A stretch of DNA of 57,201 nucleotides from Chara braunii (Eukaryota > Streptophyta > Charophyceae > Charales > Characeae), in the NCBI GenBank assembly GCA_003427395.1, contig BFEA01000996.1, positions 13,492 to 70,692 of the forward strand, in the 5' to 3' direction. This document shows positions 10,741-21,470 of this stretch, one piece after another. The notes under the pieces are model-generated. The model had not been told where the DNA came from. It saw nothing but the letters and a program-made list of their open reading frames with translations, and searched no databases. The translations under genes were made by a program, and so were the position numbers. How positions within the stretch are numbered: the first letter of the stretch is position 1; each line of letters opens with the position of its first letter.

Positions 10741-11417
10741 ACTTTTAATTGGTTCGTGGTGAAAAACGCACAGTCGTTCTTCAGTTTTATCCAGCAAGAA
10801 AAGTAAGCCATAAGTCATTCGATATTCAAGAAATAGTGCAGGGTTCTTTCTCAGAGTCTCAATGATAGGACTCCAAATGGAATCATTCTCATAACCCTTC
10901 CTTATCTGTTCCTTCAATTCATTCCTAGTATCGAGATAGGAGACTATTGTTCCAAAGAAGTCTGCACGCCTCAACAAAGCATCCGCAACCACATTAGACT
11001 TTCCTTTGATGGTTTTCACTTCAAAGTCAAACGTATCAAGGAATGCGGACCATCTTACCAACTTATCAGAGAGTCTAGGCTGAATCTTGATCCACTTCAA
11101 AGTAGAGTGATCAGAGTAGATAGTGAAATGTCTTCCTAACAAGTAGTGTTTTCAGGTATCTAGTGCAGCGACTAAGGCGTACAACTCTCTTTCATATGTG
11201 GCGTTGGTGATTTTATCTGACGGAAGTCTTCTGGACATAAACTCAATAGGTCTATATCCCTTACGTCATCCTGCTGTAGCGCAGCGCCAATCCCATACTG
11301 ACTTGCGTCAGTCGTGACGATGAAAGGAAGAGAAGGGTCATCAATCTTTAAGACAGGGTAGTAAGTCAAAACAAATTTCAGTTTCCTGGATGACGACTCA
11401 CAATCTTTGTCACACAA
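10741..11417 (-). pseudogene. RNase H region, element 1
   Basis: The minus strand reads FIVTTDASQYGIGAALQQDD, then, after a frameshift, PIEFMSRRLPSDKITNATYE and on to HFTIYSDHSTLKWI and GKSNVVADALLRR. These are the expected RNase H motifs of a Ty3/gypsy polyprotein, which removes RNA from the RNA:DNA hybrid. A stop replaces W in DT*KHYLLGRHF (TGG to TGA). It sits between reverse transcriptase and integrase. Confidence 0.85.
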
Positions 11418-12700
11418 CTAAGGTTTTTATTTCTTTAGCAGTCTTCTCATAGGAGCAGTTATCAAGGAGAAGTTTCTGACGAACTTCCTATAATGAAAGC
11501 AAGTCATAGGAAAGATCTGAGTTCAGTTATAGTTTCAGGTTGTGGCCAATCTCGAATTGCTGTAATCTTCTTTTCTTCTGGTCTTAGTCCTTCTTTATTC
11601 ACTATATGCCCTAAGTGTAGTACTTCAGGCTTAGCAAATTCAGACTTCTTAGGATTCAATTTGAAGTTACCCTCACGTAACTTCTGGAGAACCATTTGTA
11701 AATGTTTCTTGTGGTCTTCCAGTGTTTTTCTGTACACTAGGATATCATCGAGATAGACAATTACGAATTGGTCCAACCATGGACGAAACAACTCATTCAT
11801 AGACCTCTGAAAGGTTGCAGGGGCATTAGTGAGACCTCTTTTATATGTGGCGTTGACGATTTTATCTGACGGAAGTCTTCTGGACATAAACTCAATAGGT
11901 TTATACCATTTGTAGATGTTTCTCGTGGTCTTCCAGTGTTTTTCTGTACACTAGGATATCATCGAGATAGACAATTACGAATTGGTCTAACCATGGACGA
12001 AACAACTGATTCATAGACCTCTGAAAGGTTGCAGGGGCGTTAGTGAAACCTCTTTCATATGTGGCGTTGGTGATTTTATCTGACGGAAGTCTTCTGGACA
12101 TAAACTCAATAGGTCTATATCCCTTACGTCATCCTGTTGTAGCGCAGCGCCAATCTCATACTGAATTGCGTCATTCGTGACGATGAAAGGAAGAGAAGGG
12201 TCATCAATCTTTAAGACAGGGTAGTGAGTCAAAACAAATTTCAGTTTCCTGAATGACGACTCACAATCCTTGTCCCACAACTAAGGTTTTTATTTCTTTA
12301 GCAGTCTTCTCATAGGAGCAGATATCAAGAACAAGTTTCTGGCAAACTTCCTATAATAAAAGCAAGTCCTAGGAAAGATCTGAGTTCAGTTATAGTTTTA
12401 GGTTGTGGCCAATCTAGAATTGCTGTAATCTTCTTTTCTTCTGGTCTTAGTCCTTCGTTATTCACTATATGCCCTAAGTATAGTACTTTAGGTTTAGCAA
12501 ATTCAGACTTCTTAGGATTCAGTTTGAAGTTACCCTCACGTAACTTCTGGAGAACCATTTGCAGATGTTTCTCGTGGTCTTCCAGTGTTTTTCTGTACAC
12601 TAGGATATCATCGAGATAGACAATTACGAATTGGTCAAACCATAGACGAAACAACTCATGCATAGACCTATGGAAGGTTGCAGGGGCGTTAGTGAGACCA
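11193..12700 (-). repeat. Rearranged duplication of RT/RNase H segments in element 1
   Basis: A block at about 11193-11850 recurs at about 12056-12700 (offset ~863 bp), with a third partial copy across 11836-12055. At the joins the RNase H words MSRRLPSDKI-NATY run straight into the reverse-transcriptase words TNAPATFQRSM, so the breakpoints fall at TATGAAAGAG/GGT-type microhomology between the two domains. YLDDILVY therefore occurs three times. This could be template switching, unequal recombination or an assembly error. Confidence 0.8.
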
Positions 12701-13263
12701 AAAGACATTACCACAAACTTGTAGTGACTATACCTTGTTCGAAACGCCGTTTTGTGTTGATCTTCAGGAGCTACCTCAATCTGGTGGTACCCTGACTTAA
12801 AATCAATCTTGCTGAAGTACCTGCATCCTTGTAGTTGGTCTAACAAATCGTCAATGTGCGGAAGGGGTTCCTCGTTTTTCACAGTGACAGAATTCAGCCC
12901 ACGATAATTAATACACAAGCGAAGTTCACCTTCCTTTTTGGGCACAAACAAGAAAGGTGCACCATAAGAAGATGAGATAGGGCGAATACATCCCTTGTCA
13001 GTAAGTTCCTGCAATTGTTTCCGTAATTCCTCAAGTTCTTTGGGAGACATGCGATAAATGGGACCCTTGAGAATTTTGCTTCCGGGAATGATCTCGATTG
13101 TGTGCTTAATAGCACACTCAATGATTTCCGTCGGCTCACTCTGGAAGTCCTTATACTCGTTAAGAAGTTTTTCAATAGAAGGTGGGTAGGATGAAGAACA
13201 CTCACCTACTTGTTTAACAAGCACCATCATCACCTCCTGATCTAACTTCTTCTTAACAACCAT
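12325..13263 (-). CDS. Reverse transcriptase of element 1 (longest intact ORF)
   Basis: A 312-codon minus-strand ORF with the full Ty3/gypsy palm motifs in order: GCIRPISSSYGAPFLFVPKK, LRLCINYRGLN, IDFKSGYHQI, FVVMSFGLTNAPATF, VYLDDILVY with the catalytic aspartates, LGHIVNNEGL and LRSFLGL. It would copy element RNA into cDNA in the virus-like particle. It is a fragment of the polyprotein: protease precedes it and the duplicated RT/RNase H block follows. The ATG is internal, so independent translation is doubtful. Confidence 0.9.
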   Translation of the reverse strand: MVVKKKLDQEVMMVLVKQVGECSSSYPPSIEKLLNEYKDFQSEPTEIIECAIKHTIEIIPGSKILKGPIYRMSPKELEELRKQLQELTDKGCIRPISSSYGAPFLFVPKKEGELRLCINYRGLNSVTVKNEEPLPHIDDLLDQLQGCRYFSKIDFKSGYHQIEVAPEDQHKTAFRTRYSHYKFVVMSFGLTNAPATFHRSMHELFRLWFDQFVIVYLDDILVYRKTLEDHEKHLQMVLQKLREGNFKLNPKKSEFAKPKVLYLGHIVNNEGLRPEEKKITAILDWPQPKTITELRSFLGLAFIIGSLPETCS

Positions 13264-13720
13264 TGATCAAAAAGCTGGATATTCATACAACAGAAAGACA
13301 AAGTAAAGTTAGACTTATAATATAACTTCATCACACTCAGTTCGTACTTTTCGTCCTTGAGTTTGACAATCTTATCTTTGAACTTAACTTCTGGGTCGGT
13401 TTCATCGTGCCAATCCATACCCAGAATTAAGTCAAAGGGTAAAATGTTCTTACCTTCCTTGGTCCTGAAGTAACATTTAACACGATCGACGTATTGAGAG
13501 ACAGTGATCGTGCTCTTATCAGCCAGTATAGACATGATTGGTCTAGGTAAATCCTTTACCTTCATTCTCAGATGCAACTGTCAAATTGCCTTCTTTGTGA
13601 TATAAGACCGCGTCGATCCCGGATCTAACAGAGTACCTACTCTCGTGTGCGCAATCTCAACGTCCGCGATTATTAACTCACCCTTAGATTTTGCGTTCTT
13701 CGCTCACGAACTCCTTAGTG
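13242..13720 (-). pseudogene. Retropepsin (aspartic protease) of element 1
   Basis: The minus strand reads VGTLLDPGSTRSYIT, where D-P-G-S stands in place of the usual D-[ST]-G-[AS], then after a stop and frame change LPFDLILGMDWHDETDPEVK, the second conserved part of a gypsy protease. It would process the Gag-Pol polyprotein. The stop before QLHLRMK and the altered active-site triplet indicate loss of function. Confidence 0.75.
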
Positions 13721-13899
13721 CGATTAGTTCATTACCGAGTTCGTCAAGCGAATCGTCCAGTGAGACAAAACAAAGGACTGCGTCAGGGTGGTCTGGACGA
13801 CGAGCGGAAAAAGAGTCATCCTCTGTCTTGAGAGTCGAAGAGGTAGAAGGGTTTGTAGACGCCTTACTTTTTTCTTCGTCTATACCCTTCGACACAGTA

Positions 13900-15616
13900 G
13901 GAGCAGATGCTACTGCTACTGGCTGCTCGTTTTTGGGTTACGAATAAGTGGGCACCAGACTATCACATTCCCCACGGTGCCACACTTGAGGCACTGACGA
14001 TTGTCGATTTTGGACTGTTATTCCTCTCGGGTCATATTCATTTTCTCCCAAGGCCTCCCGAACGCGATGCCAGGATGCGGGAAACGAGGGTGGCCCCTTC
14101 TTCTTCTTCCATTGGTTCTGGCCCCTCATGTTGGTCAATACGGCAGTGACATCACCCTTTTCAGATTCACTGTCGCCGTTACCTCCTCCTCCCTCAGTCT
14201 CACCAAGAGGTAACTTCTCTACTGTTTCATCATCAAATAACACAAACATATGATCCAGGCGCTTTTGCCGTCAGAGGACCCGCTTGCCATACCCACCAAC
14301 CGGTCTCGTCTTAACCACTGAAGCATATGTACCTTTAACCTGTGCGGTTATTTGCTCTCTCTGAAGAACAAGGTCACGAAACTGCCGATAATTATACTTA
14401 CCAGACTTTGCTTCGGCCACGAGCTGTCCACGAATGAGCTCGGGCAATGCACGCGATTAGATATAAAGAACCTGGTTGTCCTGAAGGTTCAGTCCAGGTA
14501 CCTGCAAGAGACGATCCACTTCACGAGACAAAGCATTGACATAAGTCCAACGTTTCTGGCCTATCGTGGTGAGCTCGTCGAAGGCCTTGTCGACCATTGT
14601 CTTATCCAGGAACCTCTTTTTAATCTTATGGAGAAATTGCCTGAGCGTAATGTCTTCGAATCCAGCAGCATTGGCCTCTTCCAACACCCATTCTTTGACC
14701 ACTCCTCCCAGACAAGACGTGGAGAAAGCAACCTGACTCTCAGGTTCCACGGGTGCGGTACTGCAATAAGTCTGGATCTCGGCAATCCACAACAACAAGT
14801 TTTCGTCTTTCTTGTTGCTGTAGATGAAAGACAACTTCATTTTCGCATTTTCTTTCTTCTTGGGTTTTTCCGTTCCTTTTGCCGGTTCTTCTTTCTTTCC
14901 GGTGGGTTATTCTTTCTTCTCTTTCGGCTTCTCAGGTTCTTTTTTAGAACCTTCGTCTTTCTCGAGTGTGACTCGTTTCATTGCATCCTTCATTCACTTT
15001 TCTCGGGGTTCTTTCTTATCTTCTCTCCCCTTTGCCACCTCCTCAATCAACACCTTATCTTTCTCTTTCATCATTCTTTCATTGACTCAATCGCAGAGGT
15101 GTTGTGGTCAATCTTCTTTTTAAGATGTACGAGATAGACCATGATAGACTGGAGAATAGATACAACTTCGCTTCCTGCTTCTTCGTAATGAAATTTTTCT
15201 CTCAACATTTTCATCACTCTTTCCTCCTCCTCGTGCTGTTCTTTCAGTCTCCGGTATTCTTCAACTTTTTTTTTCTCTTCTTTCAATGTGTTCTCTAATT
15301 GTGTGATGTTTTCCTCCATTACATCCACAGACAATTGTGGTTTTCTCCTTTCAACCATTTCTTCTTTCTTTCCTGTTCGTTTGGTTCTTTCCTGGTCTAA
15401 TTTTTCAAGACCCTCGACGACGTACCGATCAAGGACCATTCGTCCTTGTCTTATGAGATTTTCTACTCTCCTGCCTTTCTCCATCATTTGAACAACAGTT
15501 TCAGCGATCTGCAGATCTTTCTCTGCATCAAGCAGATTGACCTGTCCGTGAACATGCTGTTCAACCTCCAGGCCGGCATCATGTATTTCACCGACCAGCT
15601 GGCGGAGGAGACCCAA
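13900..15616 (-). pseudogene. Gag of element 1
   Basis: From right to left: a long charged coiled-coil-like region (15616-15071, MGLLRQLVGEIHDAG and many E/K/R heptads), a lysine- and proline-rich linker with stops, a capsid-like region (14840-14457, LWIAEIQTYCSTAPVEP through FEDITLRQFLHKIKKRFLDK), and a nucleocapsid knuckle at 13952-13993. The knuckle reads CLKCGTVGNVIVWC: the C-x2-C-x4-H-x4-C pattern with the histidine replaced by asparagine. Gag would form the particle and bind RNA. Several stops and frame changes separate the pieces. Confidence 0.75.
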
Positions 15617-16572
15617 CGGAGTCTATCTGACCGCGAGTTTTCAGTTTCACTCCCTCTTCATCGGCAAAGACTGTGAGAGGGATGGGAAAGAAGAAGAGCG
15701 GTATGAACCGGGTCAGGATACAGGGACGCAAACACTTACAAAGAGAGTTCATTCTGCCTAGCATGCAAATGCCGCATAAAAAATAAAATTAAAGATGAAA
15801 ATAAATTCCACGACGCACGCTACACTTACAACAAGAATTGTTGAAGGTAAACACAAAGAAATAGATATTATCAATTTTCTAATACTAGTTTTGCTGTCTG
15901 ATTTTCCTAATCTATGTGTGATGACGTTCTACCGTATATGTATAGGTACCGCAGCCACGGCCAGTGTGATCAAGACATCAGCTCACAGGTGAGTATGCAA
16001 GGACACCACATAACAGCCAACAGGTAAATAGGAAACCAACACAACAATCACAAACAATTGTCAACCTCCTCTCTCTATAACTGTGCTGTCTGTAGCCACC
16101 AACACACTCGACAACTCACCAGACACATGCCACATATCACCCCTAACATGCCAACACAGCAGCTCGTTGGAGTCTGCCACGTTCGCACATCAAGAACCCG
16201 GAGGTATACAAGGGGGATACCACGTCAGCAATGTGTGCTTATCACACACATACACTGGCATGCCACGTCAATGCCCAATCAGCAGGTAACCACAACACAG
16301 ACCGTGCCACATCAGAACATATCCTGCCAAGAAACAATATGCCACATCAGCGGTACCAATGCCTGTTGCCAACGCAGCTCTTCAAGCTTCAGCGTAGCCT
16401 TGTCATCATCTTCAAGGGATGATTACTCGCAAGTGCACTACTACCATGTCTAGACTTGCGGTGTGACCGCGCGCGTTAATAAACGCATTTCCTATTGCAC
16501 TTGCAGCACCTCCCACTTACTTGGGTGTCACGTCAGCACCTGACAGCAGACAACAGGTCGTGATGAAGAGAT
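15617..16572 (-). other. 5' leader of element 1
   Basis: Untranslated stretch between the primer-binding site and gag. It contains CACGTCAGCA-type words like those of the LTR and no convincing ORF. Confidence 0.6.
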
Positions 16573-16584
16573 GCTCTGATCCCA
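16573..16584 (-). promoter_or_regulatory. Primer-binding site of element 1, tRNA-iMet-like
   Basis: On the minus strand TGGGATCAGAGC begins 3 bases from the 5' LTR. The plant initiator tRNA-Met site is TGGTATCAGAGC, so 11 of 12 positions agree. Confidence 0.8.
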
Positions 16585-16587
16585 AAT

Positions 16588-17834
16588 TGTAATGAACCTA
16601 GATCGTGAACAAAATTGTCAATAATGTAAGTCCAGCTAAATGTGAACAATTGATGAGTACCAATAATCAAAATCGTGTCCAGAGAGAATAAGACGAGATA
16701 AACATACACAGACGAAGAAAAGAAGAGAGAGATTAGACAAAGGAGAGGAAAATGCAACGCCCTCTCCTGCTTCGGGCTCCCTCCTTTAGTTCCACTTCAA
16801 TAATCAACAGTCTGAACGAGTATCTGAAGTAACCTCAAGGTGCCACAAGGCACATCTAATTAGTTCCTCATCAGCTCTGGAGCAATGTCGAGATTAAGAC
16901 AATCAGGTACGTAGTCACGATCCCTCCACAGTCCTGATCTTCCTCTTCTTCGTAACCAGATACCTCACGTAGACAGCGTGAAAAATGCTACGTCAGCAAC
17001 CAAGATAGGCGGCATATGCCACATCATCACTGAAGATCAACAGTGTCACGAAGACCAAAAACAGCGCCACATGTACCAGAGGCAGCGCCACGTCAGCATA
17101 CCATGTAGACCATAGGCAGCGCCACATGTACTAGAGACAACGCCACGTCAGCATGCCACGTAGACCATAGGCAGCGCAACATAAACCAGAGGCAGCGCCA
17201 CGTCAGCATGTCACGTAGACCATAGGCAGTGCCACATAAACCAGAGGCAACGCCACGTCAGCATGCCATGTAGACCATAGACAGCGCCACATGTACCAGA
17301 GGTAGCGCTACGTCAGCATGCCTGGTGCACAATGCCAGCGTCGCCTCTCCCTCATGTCGTTGTTCGTAGCTCTGATACACAGCCAACGTCCTGCCGGCGT
17401 CGCGCTAGCATAATGCCAACGTCAAGTCAAAGTTAAGCCAGCGTTGAACCAGCATAGCAAGACTGAATGCTGACCACCTTGAGGCCAGACTTTAAGTAGT
17501 GTTTAACGAGGTTTTCTGGCCTCGAGTTTTCACCCCTCAGTCGTCCAGATTGAGTCACAACCGAAGGCCTGGATTGTATAATTTAGAGTTCCCCCGCGGA
17601 CTTGATGTTGTCTGGGTGTCTGCATACAAACAAGTGTGTGTGCTTGACCTGTGACTTGGACTGGGTACATTTGAATTTTGACTATTGGGTTCATGAGAGT
17701 TGACAAAAGTGAGCTGTAGCATGCCCAGACCCTGAATCCCTGTGTGGGGTTCCTTATCTCGTTTTCGGCCTGGTTGAGGGCGACCAAGTCGGCCCTCAGG
17801 TTTTTCCATGAGGCATTTGGCATCGGTTATTGCA
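16588..17834 (-). repeat. 5' LTR of element 1
   Basis: 1247 bp, TG...CA, homologous to 8185-9405 and carrying the same minisatellite at about 17060-17320. Target-site AAAA follows at 17835-17838. Confidence 0.92.
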
Positions 17835-17838
17835 AAAA
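17835..17838. other. Target-site duplication, right of element 1
   Basis: AAAA, matching 8181-8184. Removing one copy and the element rejoins the codon ATC in frame. Confidence 0.7.
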
Positions 17839-19999
17839 TCTCTCAAGAGCCTTTTTACGTGCCCATGTCGTGTCTCCAACGACCATCGGAGGATGGAACG
17901 GGAAATAGGCCTCTCGAGATTCGGGAGCTCGAAGAAGACCACGTCTCCAGAATTATAGATTCAATGATTGCTTGGCCGACTGGAGATCATCTTCCCTTCG
18001 TTGGTGTGGTGGATACCTCGAAGGTGAAAACTAAGAAAGAAGTGAATTTTAACCCGTTTGCAGAATGGTGAGTACACCATTTATGTTCTTGGAGGTGAGC
18101 ATTGTCGGGAGGCGAGGGAACGCCTGCGGAAGATCTACCCTGACAAAGACGATTATAATTGGAATGTTTGTTATGTTTAAGCGGGTCTGACAATGGGAAC
18201 AAGCAAGGCAGGTGGGTCACAAACACAATTTGGTAGCTGGATACCATAGAGATATGAACTTCATTGAGAAATAAAATGTTGGCGTAACATCTTCGAGAGA
18301 ATTGGGTCTATGAAGAACGCTGAAGTCAAATTGGCCTGCCCGCGGGAGTTTGACATACTTATTTCTGCGAAAAAGATGCAGACTAATAACCCGTTGTTAC
18401 AGATTGTTATGCGTCCTAAAGATTGAGACCTGCAACTGCGAATTTTTGAGATGTGGCAGAAGGGAGAGGTCAAGAACCAGAAGCTCAAGCTGCTGGCCAA
18501 GAGTCAAATTCGCACCGACGTCGCTCCAGAGTCTAGCGTGTCTGAAGGTGGCAAGAAAAAACGCGGAGTGAGAAAGCTGGATAGGGCAGTTGCGAAGCAA
18601 CAAGAGATGACGTTCTTTAATCCTCGCTGATATGCCTACGCAGCCTTGCAGCCTTGCATTATGATGGGCAATATCCCGCAAGAGGCTATCATCCCCATCT
18701 TGACAGAAGTTGTGTCGGAGCAGATCTCCCTCGAAGCGATCGAGAGGAAATTCAAGGTCGTGAAGAAGTTTGGCTACGTTGCAAAGACCTTCTGCGATGC
18801 GGTGAAATACAAGGACTTCAAAGCCGCAGAGGAGTTGTATCATTTGCACACCAAGAAGGAGGTTCTTAAGCCATTCATCGGAAGTTTTGAAAGGCGAGAG
18901 GCTAAACCCACTGCTTTGCTGAAGCATATTGAACGAGCAAAGGAGTGGAGGAAGATGAAGGATAGGAGGATCAGAGATGCACAAAAAGCAAATCGCGATT
19001 TCTTTCAAGCGCATTCTCTGAAAAACTTTTTTGCTGACTGGATTGAGGTGAAGTATGAAGGGTGCGCGGACCAAATCAAGGTCATTGAAGACAATATGTT
19101 GCATTTGGCATAGCTGCAGAAGGACAAGGTGCCAATTTTCCTTTCTATCTTTGATTTCTTCTACAACTTCGCGCACAAAGGTCATGCACTTGACACGGAG
19201 TCATTCCCGGAGAGTGACATTGTCGACGTGTTGCAGAATGTCAAGGAGGTTACGAGTGCATTGCTTTGGACAGTCGCTGTTTTCTACTCTCTGGACATGC
19301 TATCCTAAGTGAGGTCCGCGTTTGCGAGGATCTTCAATGCCGGTCAAGAGTTTGTCACGTGGTGCAAGCCGAACACAATAAATCCCGGTGGCCCGAGACT
19401 CGTCAGCGCGACAGAGTTCTGCGTTCTCGGGTACTACAATGTGACGGGCCAACGTGAGATGACGCATTACAACTTCGCTCTCACCGATCCCCGCCGCAAC
19501 TTTCAACTTTTTGATGCGGTCACGCGAAAGTTTATGCATCCAGGTGATAACAATGTGTTTTGTCCGTACCAGAAACCTTATGCTTGTATTTTTGGTTGGT
19601 CACAAAGTTCTCCACAAGGCGCCACCGTTTTAGACAGGTTTTCGGGTTCGGGTACAGGGGCAATTGCTTGCGTAATGGCCAACAAGAGCTGTCTTGTCGT
19701 TGAACTAGACAAACGGTGTGCAAAACAAATCCGCATGAGGCTGCTCACTGACATCGAAGGGACGTTGCAGAGAGAAAAGCTAAAAGAGGGGAAGGGCAAG
19801 TCGAAAGAGATGCTTCATGATGCAGATGTTGAGGTGTCTGGGGATCACCGGCTCGCGATAGAAGAGCAAAGTGTTGAGGAAGACGCGACCAGGGAGATTT
19901 CCGGCCAGGAGATGACGCATAAGACATGGGAGCCGTTGCCGAGATTGATTGCAACCGAAGCCAACCTGCCAGCAGGAGCTCCCCAGCAGCAGAAACCAC

Positions 20000-20003
20000 C
20001 CGT
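20000..20003. other. Target-site duplication, left of element 2
   Basis: CCGT, identical to 45665-45668 directly outside the other end of element 2. Confidence 0.9.
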
Positions 20004-20508
20004 TGTCGCACCTCTCCCAGTCGAGCCCCTTAGGGCGACCGGAAAACCAACAGGCTGTCACGCAGAATTTTGTATGTGTGATTGCAACAAATAAAATAAA
20101 TTAAATAATGCAAATCCCTTCTTGTTGTGTGCGTCCGGCTTCGAGCGAGACCCTTCAATTGCGGTCTTCTTCGGTCCCTGGTCTTAGGAATCTTTTATTT
20201 TGATTCGGAATAGCAGAGAGTTAAGCAAATAATAATCATAAAATTATGGGGTGCTGTGCATGCATCAATTATGTCAATCTAATTTTGAGAACTGTGACAT
20301 AACATATACGAGGGCATTCATCAAGCAAGAATAATGCAGAGAACAAGACTGACTGACTCGACCAAAGACAAAGGCAATTGGATGAGGGAAGAATGAAAAC
20401 TTATAATAATCTCAGAAAGTATACGTAAACAGGCATGGTCAGCACCTCTCTAGAGTCCTCACTCATCCCTCAGGTCAGTCTCTCTCAATCTCTTTTCATT
20501 GATCTTCT

Positions 20509-21201
20509 CTAGGGTCGTGACCCACGTCCTCGTACAATCTGAGACTGAGGCTTCGTGATAAAATGCCACCTGTAGCCAGCGAGCTCTGAGCATGACCATC
20601 CGAGGCACATGCCAGGGTAGTTAATCGTAAAGCAAAACTCCTCCCTTAAAGTAGGCAGCCCGTCCACCGAAAAGATTCCTCGCCTGAGATAGGGATATTC
20701 AGTGGGCTCAGTCAATGCCTCGACGTCAATCACCGCAGGGAAGATGTACCGCTTTGTCAATCCAATCACATCCAGCCAACTCGTGTCATCCGTGAGAAGA
20801 GAAGGGACTAGAGGCCTAGGATAGTCAGTATAGAGCACAGACCCACAGTCGCGGATCGGCGTAGTATCAGTCTCGTCGAGCTCTCTCTCTCTCTGCTCAA
20901 GGTATTCAGTGGCTGCGATCCAGACTGGATCAAAAAACTCATGAGTGTCCTTGCCCTTTTTCAGGTAGGGCCTCAGATCGTGGATAGTGTCATCAGCAAA
21001 ACTGGTCTGGACAATGAAGATTGACAGATTTCCCTGTCTGAAACCAATTGCACTAACATACTGATAATGGAACGCCTCTTTGCATGAAATCCGGTTGAGG
21101 TTGGCCAACACTGACTCACTGACCAGGGCAGACTGAACTGTGCTCATGAGTGCTCTTGCCCGTACAAACTGACCAGATGGTCCCTGAGAACTAGCCGCCA
21201 A
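20509..21201 (-). CDS. LTR-encoded accessory ORF A (230 aa, intact)
   Basis: Minus-strand ATG ORF inside the 3' LTR, 230 codons. Residues ~75-110 read IHDLRPYLKKG, then DPVWIAATEYLEQRERELDE: a short strand followed by a charged helix. The same layout occurs in ORFs at 37162-37683, 36653-37225 and 37774-38052, which suggests one family. No family I know matches. The homologous ORF in the 5' LTR (39304-39630) stops just before the helix. In the transcript this region precedes the primer-binding site, so expression would be from the 5' LTR copy or from readthrough. Function unknown. Confidence 0.55.
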   Translation of the reverse strand: MAASSQGPSGQFVRARALMSTVQSALVSESVLANLNRISCKEAFHYQYVSAIGFRQGNLSIFIVQTSFADDTIHDLRPYLKKGKDTHEFFDPVWIAATEYLEQRERELDETDTTPIRDCGSVLYTDYPRPLVPSLLTDDTSWLDVIGLTKRYIFPAVIDVEALTEPTEYPYLRRGIFSVDGLPTLREEFCFTINYPGMCLGWSCSELAGYRWHFITKPQSQIVRGRGSRP

Positions 21202-21204
21202 GCT

Positions 21205-21470
21205 GACCGCGGGGAACTGATTGCTGATAATAGATTGTTGATCAATTGAATGCTGGTGACTGATTGCTGTTTTGAATAGTTGTTCCAGATTGCCTTTTCC
21301 AATTGCAATTTCTGATTACTAAATCGCTTGCTGAATTAATGACGTGTATGCTGAGCCGATTGCCGATTCGATTGCAGATTCTGTTGCTGATTTGATTGCA
21401 AAACTGCTTACTGAACAGATTGCAAAATCGCTTACCGATCTGATTGCCTTTCCGATTACCACTGGTCAGA
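21205..21470. repeat. Degenerate GATTGC repeats in the LTR
   Basis: A run of irregular 12-16-bp words of the type GATTGCTGATT and AAATCGCTTGCTGA. The same block lies at about 39600-39830 in the other LTR, one sub-block shorter. Confidence 0.7.

Larger units (their letters stand above)
8185..17834 (-). mobile_element. Element 1: decayed Ty3/gypsy chromovirus, 9.65 kb
   Basis: A complete LTR retrotransposon on the minus strand: LTRs at 8185-9405 and 16588-17834, both TG...CA; AAAA target duplications; a tRNA-iMet-like primer-binding site at 16573-16584; and, in minus-strand order, gag, protease, reverse transcriptase, RNase H, integrase and chromodomain. Integrase lies after RNase H, so it is Ty3/gypsy rather than Copia. 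By hand the LTRs differ at roughly one base in eight near their starts, so the insertion is old. All domains except reverse transcriptase carry stops or frameshifts, and the RT/RNase H region is partly duplicated. It interrupts the methyltransferase-like gene in antisense orientation. Confidence 0.93.
17835..20003 (+). pseudogene. ParB-like domain plus beta-class DNA-methyltransferase-like domain
   Basis: A ParB-like part comes first (17850-18275): PLEIRELEEDHVSRIIDSM, then after a one-base shift at 18069 EYTIYVLGGEHCREARERL, then after further shifts ARQVGHKHNLVAGYHRDMNF. From 18271 one frame runs to 20003 with four stops (TGA 18424, TGA 18628, TAG 19111, TAA 19306) and no indel. It has a charged helical middle, DFFY at 19153-19164 where motif IV (DPPY) should lie, then FVTWCKPNTINPGGPRLVSA, CPYQKPYACIFGW and the cofactor-binding motif VLDRFSGSGTGAIACVMANK. 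Motif IV before motif I is the beta-class order of N4-cytosine or N6-adenine DNA methyltransferases. Known families of this type methylate DNA bases from S-adenosylmethionine; ParB-like folds bind DNA or nucleotides. This copy cannot make the full protein. Confidence 0.8.

Noticed and set aside
14352-15137. Plus-strand 261-codon ORF rich in Phe/Leu
   Set aside because: It is the antisense shadow of the lysine- and glutamate-rich Gag of element 1.
18397-19185. Minus-strand 262-codon ORF
   Set aside because: It is antisense to the methyltransferase-like frame, which carries the recognisable motifs.
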